Shown: positions 12,701 to 24,005 of the stretch, piece by piece
How the letters are laid out: the number at the start of each line of letters is the position of its first letter
Numbering within the stretch: the first letter of the stretch is position 1
NCBI GenBank assembly: GCA_022575985.1
Contig: JAKSXM010000154.1
Span: 24,619 to 88,618 of the forward strand
From: Anagrus nilaparvatae
Lineage: Eukaryota; Arthropoda; Insecta; Hymenoptera; Mymaridae
Direction of reading: 5' to 3'
Length of the DNA: 64,000 nucleotides
Made by a program: the position numbers and the translations under genes
The notes under the pieces: generated by a model
Told to the model about the DNA's origin: nothing
What the model saw: only the letters and a program-made list of their open reading frames with translations
Database searches by the model: none

Positions 12701-14587
12701 TAACGTCCATGTATTCCTCTGAACTATTTATTGGTTTATAAACAATTAATACTTTTTATAAACTTCATTATTTTATTAGACTAATTGTATTTTTAATTTT
12801 TTAATCCATAAGAGATAAATTTTCTAGGGAAAAAAATTATCCAATTGGAAGTTGTCCAGGGCTGCAGTTACTTGGGAGCACATGGCCGTGTAAAAGTATA
12901 TAAACATAGGTTAATATTAAAATAAGTAAACTAACTCTAGAACTTTTTGATGTTGTATTATGAATTCAATTAATTTTTCATGTTTTTCATCCTTTGAATA
13001 GAAATCACAAAAGCATTTTTTGAAACTATATCTGAAAATAGTTATTAATAAATGTACTAATTAAAATAAAATTTCTGCCTTCATTAATTATTAAATATAA
13101 TTCTACTAAATTTATTTACTGAATTACTACTTGGTTTAAGTCTTAATTAAGTTAAAACGAGAAAAATTTATAAAGAGATTTTTAAAAAACTGATATTAAG
13201 CCCACTTTTAAAAACATAAAAATTTAGAAGAATGGTATTTATTTTAAGGAAAAATATTATTTATGTAGAAAAATTATTACTGCAGAATGTTTATCAATCC
13301 TTCACAATGTTGTGTTAAACTTGGAATCAAACAATCAAAGGCGCTAACGACGAACACTGTAATTACGGTAAGAAATATTGAAATCAGGTAAACTGCATAG
13401 AAATATTTTTTTTTGTCGATAAAGGTTTCAGCTACAAATAAAGATAATCTTGGCCTCGAAGCTTTCAGAGGAATAAGAATATCCAGGATTGGAGATATTA
13501 GTGGAGTTAGTATAAACACAAATGTTCCAATCCAAGCTGAATCTGAAAATGTCGAATAAGAAATTACCAAAATATAAAACACATTATTATTTAGACTTTA
13601 ACTTACTCAAATATACAAGAGACAGTATCTTTCCGAATTTAGATGATTTAATTAAAATTCTGCATTTATCGAAATCATTTTGATACTTTATCCAGTTTTC
13701 ATTGATATCGTCCAAGATATTTTTTAACTATTCAAAAATGATTCTTAATTAGTATTTAATTCTCAGGTAAAATTTTATAAAAAGAAATTTATACTATGTG
13801 GAGAAGAAAGGGTCGCTGACTCTTTAGTGCTTGTAAGCATTATTTTAGTTTCTTTGTATGTAATAAAGACGCGTATTTTTTGATTTATTTTAGAAGAGAG
13901 TAAGCTGTGTTTAGTTTTAATAAATAATAAATAAATTTTTTTTATTTATAAAACTCATATTACTTAATAGGTTGTTGGCCACTTTCATCAAGGGCGCGCA
14001 CTCAACTCTTTGCTGCAATTTTTGAACAAAAGACTTAATGGCATTTTGTTTTTGAAATTATAGTTAGATAAATTAAATTGAACAGAGTGCTATGAAATGA
14101 AAGTGGGAACCCTCATAGTCTACCGAATCAATAAAAAGTCAGCTAACTTCTTAGGACTTAATCAATTTCTAAGTTTATAGCTTTCATTTACTCGTACACT
14201 TTCCTTCTTTAATGAGTAGCTGCTACTTTTTTGAAATTTTCAGTCCTCAACTCATAAATCTGCTGAGAGTGTTCGAAAACGAGGTTTTTTAAGGCCTCAT
14301 AATAAAAAATTATCAAAAAATTTTCAGAGGCCTCATTATAGTCTTAACATTTTGTAGCGTAAACAATAAAAATTATAATAAGGCAGTTATTTTTAAATAA
14401 ACAAATAGCGGTTTCTAACGCATGTGCAGCTCAAAAAAAAATTTTTACCCCAGAATTGGATTCTACGGGAAAATAAATACCCTGCCAACTAGCTGGCACT
14501 AAGGTTCTTCAAACAATGAGCTTAATACATTAATATGCCACTGATATCACCGATTACAACCATGTAATCATACATACATTTCTCTTT

Positions 14588-15530
14588 TAATTCCATAATA
14601 GTTGTGAAATATCACCGGTTACAATATTTTAAGATATTAGTACTTTCATGGAATTATATGAGGTATTACACTAAAAAAAAAAAATATTGCAGTTTTTTTA
14701 ATTTTTTTGTTTTTTTAATTTTTAGATTATTTTTTATTTAAAAAATTTTGAAAAAATTCGATATTAGATCCAAAAAGTTACTATAAACGAACTTTCTAAA
14801 ACTAGTACTTTCATAGAAATAAATTAGGTACTACGTCCAAAGAGAAAAAATAATTTGGTATTTTTTTTATTTTTTTGTGAAAAAAATTTAAAAAAAATTA
14901 AGTATCAGATTCGAGATATAGAGTAAAAACCATACTTTCAAATATAAGTACTTTCGTAGAAATAAATGAGGTATTACATCCAAACTAAAAAAAAAAAAAA
15001 GTAGTTTGAGATTTTTTGATGAAAAAATTTTTGAAAAAAAAATTAGGTCTTAATTTCATAACGGTTATGAAACATCACCGGTTGCAATATTTTCAGATAT
15101 TAGTACTTTCATGGAATTAAATGAGGTATTACACACCAAAAAAAAAATATTTCAGGTTTTTTAATTTTTTTTTTTTTTAATTTTGAGAAAGAATTTTTGA
15201 AAAAATTTGGTATCAGAACCAAAAAATGACTATAAACAAACTTTCTAAAATTAGTACTTTCATAGAAATAAATTAGGTACTATGTCCAAAAAGAAAAAAA
15301 AAATTGGTGATTTTTGTATTTTTTGGTGAAAAAAATTTTGGGAAAAAAATTTTCAAAAAATTAAGTATCAGATTCGAGATATAGAGTAAAAACCATACTT
15401 TCAAATATAAGTTTTTTCGTAGAAATAAATGAGGTATTACATCCAAATTAAAAAAAAAAAAAGTACCTAGAGCTTTTTTGGTGAAAAAATTAGGTCTTAA
15501 TTCCATAATGGTTGTGAAATTTCACCGGTT

Positions 15531-15535
<5 letters not shown>
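14588..15535. repeat. Higher-order tandem repeat in receptor A intron 2
   Basis: Six monomers carry variants of TAGTACTTTCATAGAAATAAA followed by AGGTA(T/C)TA. They start near 14639, 14802, 14944, 15101, 15255 and 15406, so spacing is about 142-163 bp. Monomers 1/4, 2/5 and 3/6 resemble each other best, giving a roughly 455-bp three-monomer unit repeated twice. A partial third unit ends at the CA microsatellite. Confidence 0.75.

Positions 15536-15562
<27 letters not shown>
15533..15562. repeat. (AC)n microsatellite
   Basis: A run of about 14 AC dinucleotides, flanked by ACATAC at both ends, directly follows the higher-order tandem array. Confidence 0.9.
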
Positions 15563-15565
<3 letters not shown>

Positions 15566-15629
15566 TACTTTTTTTAAAAACCGGTTTTTTAGCTTCCTGG
15601 GGTCTCAAAACGTGCTTATATGCCAAAAA

Positions 15630-15740
15630 ATCAAAAATCGAAATTTGACCTATCACAATGGTTCCTCATTGAGGAACCAAAAATCGAAAATGAAAATTTT
15701 ACCTATCACAATGGTTCCTCTATGAGGAAACAAAAAATTT
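15630..15740. repeat. Tandem pair with GGTTCCTC palindrome
   Basis: TATCACAATGGTTCCTC followed by GAGGAA occurs twice about 60 bp apart. The first copy forms GGTTCCTCATTGAGGAACC, a short perfect-armed hairpin. The role is unknown; it probably belongs to a repeat family. Confidence 0.5.
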
Positions 15741-15989
15741 TCTTTTTAATATTTAGTTATTAGTTTCTATCAATTTCATGTTCTTTGGTAATTTATTAAA
15801 AATTTTTATCGCGGTTAATAAAAAATTTCAAAAAATTAGAACTCCCGCGGAAAAAAGTAAGGTAGTACGTCCAACAAATTTGTTAACATGAAACATGTTT
15901 ATAGGGAGGGGGTACTTATAAATTTGAAAATTAAGGGCAGGGTCAAGTTTGTCCGGTTTGAGGAGAGAGGTCAAATGAGTCTTAGTCAT

Positions 15990-17050
15990 TTTTTTCATAA
16001 GATTCTAAGTAAAATCATATTTATTTAAATACACCAAATACATTTTTAAGCACTACGTATTATATGAAAAAGTTTTCATAGACTAGCCTCAAACATGAAT
16101 AGTTTAGGTAGAGGCTAAATTATTTCTAACTTAATGTACAATAGTGACTATAAAACAATTGATTGAAAAAATATAAATCTATAACTATTATTCTATTTTC
16201 AGTTTTCAATGTATAGAATACACGTGTAACAGACAATCCAATTAAATTCAATTTCACAAAGTACGCGTTTACCAATTACGGAAGTAATACGTAAAATAAA
16301 GCTATTTTTGTGCTACATTTTACAAAATCTTGCCCAATTTTAAAATCATATTAAAAATTTCATATCTACATATCTATACATTCTAAAATTTGTAAAACAT
16401 ATTTTATTCGAAAATCTGAAAATATTTTTCAGATAGCAAATAAAAACTTTAAGCTTTAAAGTTCTATACAATTTCATAAATTTTTTAATTTGCGTTTAAA
16501 TCAAAATATAAGGTCCTTAAAACATTTGGACTAAAAGATTTATTTATATTCTTTTAAATTGTACACTTATTACTTTTATTTCACTTTCAGGAGTCATCAA
16601 GGCAAAGTAATATTTTAAAAGAAACCTTACAATGCAAAGGACTATTACTCCAGTCAAAATGCAGGAGGGGGTTTGATATTATTCACCATAACATAGAAAT
16701 TTTCTCTACTATTGGTTTTTTCGATTGCCAATTACGAATTTTTGGACCACGAAGGTATTCTGAGAGTGCAGCATCCTAAAATCCAAAAAATTAGCTCTTT
16801 TTATAACACACAAAATAGTTTCTTTGGTCGATAACTGAATTTTGTGGTCTCAAGGGTTAAAAATGAATGCGACACCCTTAAATATGCCAAAACACATTTG
16901 AAAAAAGGTTTATTTTTTTGTAATTTTCCCAAAAAATGAAAGTTTTGTATTGCTAGGTATATATATGTTTTTTTTTGGTCGCTGTTTACGAATATTGGGG
17001 TACAGGTGATTAAAAATAAATGTAGTACCTTTGAATTTCTCAACAAAATT
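15990..17050. repeat. Diverged upstream-region repeat, four copies in window
   Basis: ACTACGTATTATATGAAAAA and TATAAAACAATTGATTGAAAAAA recur in diverged form near 21120-21300, 56116-56960 and 61910-62050. In copies near receptor first exons it lies on the upstream side, so it may be the ancestral 5' flank of the receptors. The block also holds a shared segment from about 16600 (GGCAAAGTAATATT, then CAGGAGGGGGTTTGATATTA). A frame on the minus strand at 16801-17223 is low complexity and not accepted as a gene. Confidence 0.55.
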
Positions 17051-17058
17051 TTTTCTGG

Positions 17059-17083
17059 GGGTCGAGGGGGCGAAGCCCCCAAC
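17059..17083. repeat. GC-rich hairpin GGGGGCGAAGCCCCC
   Basis: A six-base-pair GC stem with a three-base GAA loop lies in otherwise AT-rich DNA. It recurs twice near 58320-58360, in the duplicated block. It marks the left edge of the high-identity duplication. Its role is unknown; it could be an element terminus. Confidence 0.55.
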
Positions 17084-18661
17084 AAAGAAAAAATCAAATT
17101 AAACCTACCACCAAATGCTATACTGGCACGTACCCCTAGAATAAGCGAAATTTTTTTACTTTTCAAAATTATTAAAAATTTTTTTACTTGAATTTTTTTT
17201 TTTTTTGCATTTTTCCCACCCAAAACTTATTGGTAACTTCATTTTAAGTGTTTTTAAGCAATTTCCAACAAAAATTTTAGCGATTTGGTGGGGGGGGGGA
17301 ATGAAGAAGATCCTAGATTTCTTTTTTTGAAATTAGAAGTTTAAATTTTTATTTCAATCACACCTAAGATTAAAATTAAAAAGATTCAATACAATTTTAT
17401 TAAAGAAAACCTCTTCCCGCCCGGCGCACCATAATCTTTTGCATTTTGCTGTAATCTTTTCTATTGAAAAACGATTTTCTGTAATCGCATCCTATTATAG
17501 ACAATAATAAATTTTTTATTGTAAAAAGAATACTAATACAGTTAAAAACGCATGTAAATTACTAAGTAAAGGTAGCAACCAATATTATATTCTACGTAAG
17601 TTATATTGATTTAAAAGTAATCGTAATAGTTTAAATCCATAACCAATATATTTTATTTTTAGAATCATTTGTCAAGCGTTAATATTTATTTTTCCAAACT
17701 TTGCCTAATAAGGCCGAGCTTACCATATTCATCCCTATTTTTAGGGTATTCTTATGATTTGTAGGTCAAAACTAATGACGGATTTAACTTTTAAGCTACG
17801 TATCGATACAATAATTTATTTTTTTTTTACTCACTGCAAAACTCTCTGCTTCGCCGTTAATGAGTTTAACTTGATGAAAAAGCAGAAAATATTTTTATTT
17901 ATTTGAGCATTTAAAGGAGTTGAACTCAAAGTCTAAGATTTTCTATAAATATTTTTAAATACATGTTCTTATTATATACAGTTTTATTAAAGTCTAGCAG
18001 AGAGAAAACATTCTCAAGAATGCAAAAGTTATGCTTATCATATTTTTCATTTAATTATGAATGTAATTTATTCTTTGAGACCGGAATATTGCAATCTTAA
18101 ACTTGATAATAATATAAAATACTTAAACAATATTCCCGCTACCTAATAATTCTATTCGAATTAGAGACTATTCAAACATGTAAATTAAAACAGTAAATCA
18201 AAAAAAAATTTGTATTACCTTTTATTTATACATAGTAAAATAAACCAATACATAGCTGTAGCAATAAGAGTATAAAGAAAGATTGTCAATCCTTTCATAA
18301 AATCAATATTTTCGGTTCTTATAACTTCATAGAACTTAATTTCCTGTGGATTTAATTTCAAATAATAACGAAATTATAAAATGAAACATTTTTTAAAAAT
18401 AAAAATGCCTCACCTGTAAAATCAGGAGTAAGATATTTATAATTGGCTATAGGATTTTTAAATATTGGGCTACTTTGATATTTTTACCAGGACATAATCC
18501 AAGTATGCGAAATTGACATTTGCCTAGTTTGGAAAAATAGAAATAATAATGACTTTGTAAAATGTTTTTTGAAAAATTAAAATAAATTTTAATTTTAAAA
18601 ACCTACATAGCAAAACTTTTTTGTTTAAACTCACGTATGATCATTGAAATTGCAAAACATG

Positions 18662-21100
18662 CTTAATTTATTTATTTATTTATTTATTTATTAATAATAT
18701 AAACAGGATATAAAATCTTTCAAAATACACATTTTTACAAAATATACATAAGTAGATAATTGTTAAGGGTCTAATGGCTAGGATTGTTAGTAATCAATAG
18801 ATAAATATAAATAAATACTTACAAATGATGTTCAGGATAGGTTATTCAAATAAGCACAACCAATTATTGTTTAAAACTGAACTTTATTAAAAGACGGATA
18901 TAGGTGCACGTCGATGACAACTTCTGATATTTTACTGACTGTATTAAACTGGTATTTTTATTATTTTTAATTTGATCTTATATAGAATGATTATTGTTTA
19001 TAGTTATAGAAATATTTTATTAATTAACAACAATATTATTTAATATTTCTTATTTTTAATGCTTGACTCGCATAATTTGTTTATATTTCTCAATAATAAG
19101 TTTTGCTTAAATACTAAAATTACATAATTATGAATATTATTAGTTTACAAATTCCTAAATATTATGAAATACTAAAAATACTTATGACATCGTTAGCCAA
19201 TTGCAATTCCTAAAATTATTAATTAATGATGTATTATAATGATAATTTTAATACAAAAATTAATCAGTAGAGTAATCAAAAAGAAAAATAAGAATTATTA
19301 AAAAAATTATGGAAAACATGTAAAAATTTCAATTCCATCTCTCTATGCAGTAAAACATCAAACATTTTTTTAACTAAAATATAATAATCCCAGAAATAGT
19401 AGAGTTAATTATACTCAAGCAACCTGCATGTTAGCCTTCTAATCGTACCCATTCAATCAAAGAATAGGTCAAAAAGAGAATTATACAAATAGAAAATTCT
19501 TGTTGTTACTGATTTGAAAGAATACGAATCAGTAGGGTACAATAACTTGAAAGAGTAGCAAAGACCTCTTAGTAACCTTCTTGGAGCATTAAGACTTATT
19601 CCATTCAAAATGCTACTGCAGTCAATCATGTTGTTAAAAATTTTACCAAGATATATAAGGTTAATTCTTGCAACAGCACTCTGAATGGAAGAAATCCCAA
19701 GCTTCTTCGATATAACTGAAAAATCATGATCAGTAAATTTCATTGGAGCACCAGTTCTATATGCAGCATATCTCATAAATTTATGATTAATGAACTCCAA
19801 CTGCCTAAACTGACCATTATTTAAAGAACCCCATATTTAAGAACCATACATAATACAGGGATAAACGTAGGAAAAATAAAGTTTCCTAAAAGTATCGCCT
19901 GATCTGAACTCACAAGAGTTTCGCTTAATAAAGTTTACAACTCTTGAACCTTTAAACTGAATATAATCTACATGTTGTTGAAAACTCAGTTTAGTATCAG
20001 AATAGATTCCCAAATCTTTATAAACAATTTCTCTAGTCAAGACCACATCATTTATTAGATAATCATATTCAAAAATTCTCTTTCGGCCATATGTCACGAC
20101 TTTCCATTTTTTAACTTCTAATATCATACCATTGCTTTTACACCATTCATTTATTGCAGTTAGGTCCCTTTGTAATCTAAGTGCATCATCATTACTACCA
20201 ATACTCTTGAACAACTTTAGATCATCTGCAAAGAGCAAAAATTGGGAAAACTTAATGGAAAACTTTACATCATTGATGTAAATTAAAAACAGTAGGGGTC
20301 CAAGATTTGACCCTTGGCCAACACCAGAGAGTAACAGCTATTTCATCAGTAGATATAGCATTCCCAATTCTTACTCTTTGGGTCCTATTTCTTAACATGG
20401 TTGAGAACCACTTTAATAGAGGACCATGGACACCATAATGGTCTAATTTATTCAAAAGTATTTTTACATTCACTTTATCAAATGCCCTCTGCATATCAGT
20501 GTATGTAATATCTGAATTACAACCATTACAGGATTCATAAACAATAATGTCAACAAAAACATTTAGATTCGTTACTGTAGATCTACTTGCAAAAAAGCCA
20601 TGCTGCTCCTCAATGATATAGCGAACCGAATAGTCGTATAATTAGTTAAAGACCAACTTTTCAAATAATTTTGCTAAGATGTTAATTTTTACAATAGGTC
20701 TATAATTCGCTAAATCATGAGGATCACCACTCTTAAATACAGGAAACACAAAACTTTGTTTAAATAAATTTGGGTAAAATCCCAACCTTATTGACAAGTT
20801 AAACAATTCCGTTATTGGAGCTACAGTACTTCTTTAAATTTTTTTATAAAAAGAATATTAATTTTATCAGGGCCCTCACTCAACTTATCAAAAAGTTCAT
20901 CAATGCACTTACTAACCTCTTCTGCAGTAAATGACATTGTGTTTATACAATCGTTAATGATACTATAGGGATAGGCCGATACAGCAGATCGCCAGTAGTA
21001 TAAACACTCCCAAACTTTCTTGCAAACTTTGCAAATTTTGCAAACTTGCAAATTTTTTCCAAAAAATTTTAGAAACATCTCCTTTATGGAGAAAAGAAAA
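18662..21100 (-). mobile_element. Decayed non-LTR retrotransposon (LINE), copy 1
   Basis: On the minus strand, fragments of an endonuclease/RT-type LINE ORF2 are read in several frames. An N-terminal RT region is at 20821-21129 (EEVSKCIDELFDKLSEGPDKIN). The block around 20270-20494 has QRAFDKVNVKILLNKLDHYG and WFSTMLRNRTQRVRIGN. 19837-20238 begins LFADDLKLFKS, containing the FADD catalytic pair, and continues to the thumb. 19453-19800 is the C-terminal region (RLLRGLCYSF). Several frameshifts and stops break it. The TTTATT-rich run at 18665-18695 reads as a TAAATAAA tail on the minus strand and probably marks the 3' end. The clade was not determined. Confidence 0.8.
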
Positions 21101-22026
21101 TTTGGTGCATCAAGAAAATATTTAAACATTACGTATTATTTGAAAAGGTTTTCAAGAATTAGGTAAAAGTTAAGTTAATAATAACTTAATGTACAATATT
21201 GGCTATAAAACAATTGATTGAAAAAATGTTAATCTATAACTATTATTCTATTTTCAGTTCTCAATGTAAAGAAAACACGTGTAACATAGTACACGAAAAC
21301 GAAAGTAAAAAGTAAATTACGACAATATTTTATGCAAAATTTTACGTTTAATTAACGTTAATATAATAATTATAAAACATCATATCTAGGAACTCTTCCT
21401 AAAATTTTTAAAACCCATTTTTATTAAAACGATCTTCCTATAAAAATTCATTATAAAAATAAAATTAACAAAATTCTTTTCAATAATTTCTTCGACAAAG
21501 CTAAGGGGAGATTATGTAGTTCTAGTATTAAAAAAATAAAATTCTTTTAAGGACGTTTGCTGCATATTTTTGTAATATATAAACTACTCTTCAAAGATAT
21601 ATTTGCTCGATCCTTATAATTATAACATAACATTTCCATACTTCAAGATCTTTTGGTTTTTTGCAAATTAAATAAAAACTAGTCAAATGCATCCAGTTTC
21701 AACTCTGTCAACTCGTCTTTGGAAATCTTATCCAACAAAAAAAACTTTTTTGAAATCCTATATTTAGAAGTCGAATTATAATACTTTTCTGTTTTCCATA
21801 AGAGCCTGTACCGAATTTCAACTTTTGGGCCCAAAAACTTAAAAACCAGGCTGTTAAAATTCTTCAGATTTTACAAGGTGATTTGAAATAGTAAATAGTT
21901 AATTCTGGGAAAATCAAAAAAAAATATCGTTTCTTTTTTTCAATTTCTAGCCAACATTCTTAATTATCTATAGCCGTTTTTTCACAACCACTACTTAAAA
22001 AACAAAAAAAATTTTCAAAACAATTT

Positions 22027-24005
22027 TTAAAAGCTGTAATTTAAAAATGCAGCATCTTCAGTTATTGTTCCTACTTCAGACATTAGAGATATTGTTCTCA
22101 AAGTAAAGAAATAAGTTATTATCAATTTCAAAATCTAGATATTTTTAAAATAATTAAATAAAGTTTTTAAAGTATGTTAAATTAATGTAATACCTTAAGG
22201 AAAGTAGGGAAATCTCCAGTAAGAAGGAAAAATTTAAATTCAATTGGTTTTGAAGTTCTCATTAAAATAATCTGTATTAACTTCTGGGTTTTAACTGAAG
22301 CCTCATTCCAATTAGATTCTAATCTGCAATTAAGAATTAAATTAGTATTATCAAGTACATTTCAAGATAAAAAGTACTTTTTCCTACAGAAAAATATTTA
22401 TAACTATTTTATTGAAAAATAATTTTTTAAATCTTTATTTGAATATTAGAACTAGAAACCTTTAATATATTTTTTTTAAATATCAGGTAACTTTACTTGG
22501 TTTCTTAGAGAAAATTCAATTTTTAAAAATAATTTTTTTGCTTCAACTAAAAAAAGATTCATTAGCTTTTGATAAGAGGGATTTTTTCATGCTCAAATTA
22601 TTCAAAACGACTTGAAACGTAAAGAAAATAAAATAAAAAAAATTATTGTTATAATTTAAAATATGGTTTTGTCTGTACAGTTACTGGCCATCACCAGATT
22701 TGGTCTAGTATTGGTTTTTTGGGTCGATAATCACAAATTTCGGGGTCATTTATTTAAGAAATGAACACTTGAACTTTAAATCAGAAAAAACTACACCAAA
22801 AAAGGGTAATTTTTTTTGTATTCGCACTTTAAGTGTCCAAATTTTTTTTTTTTGGCCGCTGATCACGAATTTTTAGGTCCTAGCGCTTGAGAAATTGGCG
22901 CTTTACGTAAACCTAACCTACCACTAAAAGGGGTATTTTTTATGTTTGATTTTTTATTAATTTAACCAATATATTGGTTAATTTTCAACTAATAGTCACG
23001 TAACTGTGTTTCACCATAGTGTATTATGTTGGCTCGTCAGTAGACTCCTAATTCACTTTATCTAGACATTGTTTAATTATTTAAAAAACAAAAAATATTA
23101 AAAATATAAATTTTTTTTGTTGAAATTTTAATACACTGTGGCGAAACACTGTTACGTGACTATTAGTTGAAAATTAATCAATTTATTGGTTAAATTAATA
23201 AAAAATCATATTTAAATTTGGTTACGTTGGTCATAAAAATAAAATTTCTATATTTTTATATTTTCATGTTTATACATAAAAATATTGGGTAATGAAATTT
23301 ACCAAAAATTTTATTTAGTTGTGTATTTTTTTTTCTTTTAAGAGTGAAGCACCAATTTTTCATAGTTAAGACCCCAAAACTTATGATCAGCGACCCAAAA
23401 AACCTTTACTAGACCCAATCTGGTGATAAACAGTAACTATACAATCTTTCTCCGTGATATGACTGGAGTAAGCATCGTATATACGAGACAGAAACATTTA
23501 AAATGTTATAATAATTAAAAATAATTACATGCTTAAATAGAAATTTTCATTGGCATTGAGAATGCGTTGACTATGGTAAAAGAAGAAAAACATATGCACA
23601 AGAACGGTTAGAAAATAAATTAAAAATTTTATTATTTGATCTAAGTCTCCATCTCTGCCAAACATCTGTAATTTCATTTTGTTGTGTTAAAATTTGCCAT
23701 TGTAAAAATTTTTTCACTTATTAAATAATTTAACTTACAGCAATTCCTCATATACTTAACATAGGGAAACTTAAGGTAAATATAAATGCAACGATCGTTT
23801 GCAAAAATACAAACACATTTTCAACAAATCTGTAATAGGACAAAGTTTTAGGTTTGCATGTGAAAAAAATGTTTAATTTTCATATTGTTTAAAATACATT
23901 ATGACATACTCAAGGATTTTCTGATGTTGGATTATAAACTCAATTACTTTTTTATGCTTCACTTCTTGTGTGTGGCAATTAGCTATACTTTCTTTAAATT
24001 GATAT
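22027..24005 (-). pseudogene. Odorant receptor C (7tm_6), 5'-truncated pseudogene
   Basis: Five 3' exons match receptors A and B exon for exon, with identical lengths: 23910-24005 (96), 23739-23829 (91), 23529-23665 (137), 22194-22323 (130) and 22027-22134 (108, stop TAA 22027-22029). Diagnostic pieces are KVIEFIIQHQKIL, MFGRDGDLDQ, SQRILNANENFYL, LESNWNEASVKTQKLIQIIL and YFFTLRTISLMSE. The phases join correctly. In the 91-nt exon a TGA (23748-23750) replaces the Cys codon found in A and B (SICGIA/TICGIA). The exons that should lie to the right (equivalents of B exons 1-4) were not found before the next repeats. It is judged a pseudogene on both grounds, though a single base could be a sequencing error. 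Confidence 0.8.
22674..23450. mobile_element. Inverted-repeat element in receptor C intron
   Basis: The left end (ACAGTTACTGGCCATCACCA, then GGTCTAGTATTGGTTTTTTG) is mirrored at the right (to about 23442, GGTGATAAACAGTAACT). A second, inner inverted pair lies at about 22970-23030 and 23128-23195 (CAACTAATAGTCACGTAACT and its reverse complement). It also holds the dispersed motif GGCCGCTGATCACGAATTTT. It is about 770 bp and non-coding. A copy lies at 63453 to the window end. Confidence 0.7.

Larger units (their letters stand above)
10897..18563 (-). pseudogene. Odorant receptor A (7tm_6): exons 3-9 open, exons 1-2 broken
   Basis: This belongs to the insect odorant receptor family: seven-pass membrane ligand-gated channel subunits that work with Orco in olfactory neuron dendrites. 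Exons in transcription order are e1 18414-18563, e2 18219-18343, e3 13607-13727, e4 13281-13542, e5 12936-13031, e6 12008-12098, e7 11805-11941, e8 11076-11205 and e9 10897-11004. Exons 3-9 have good splice sites, correct phases and no stops. They carry the family C-terminus (LDSDWYTTSIKTQKM, then VINYFFSLRT). Exon 1 has lost its ATG (ATT at 18561-18563 where B has ATG) and carries TAG at 18447-18449 where B has TGG. Exon 2 is 125 nt against 120 in B, which breaks the frame into exon 3. It is probably a pseudogene unless another first exon is used. Intron 2 is about 4.5 kb and holds satellite sequence. Confidence 0.82.
17055..23220. repeat. Segmental duplication, copy 1 (partner about 58313-64000)
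   Basis: By eye the two copies are nearly identical over more than 5 kb, with an offset of about 41.26 kb at 18.4 kb and 40.78 kb at 22.0 kb. The offset change is explained by a 486-bp indel (see findings). The block carries receptor exons 1-2, a decayed LINE, the last exons of receptor C/E and part of an inverted-repeat element. The second copy runs off the window, so the true right boundary is unknown. The left boundary lies at a GC-rich string (GGTCGAGGGGGCGAAGCCCC). Confidence 0.85.

Noticed and set aside
16801..17223. 140-codon frame on the minus strand
   Set aside because: Low-complexity Lys/Phe-rich translation across repeat DNA, with no family features; the related copy at 56628-56849 is shorter and does not keep the frame.
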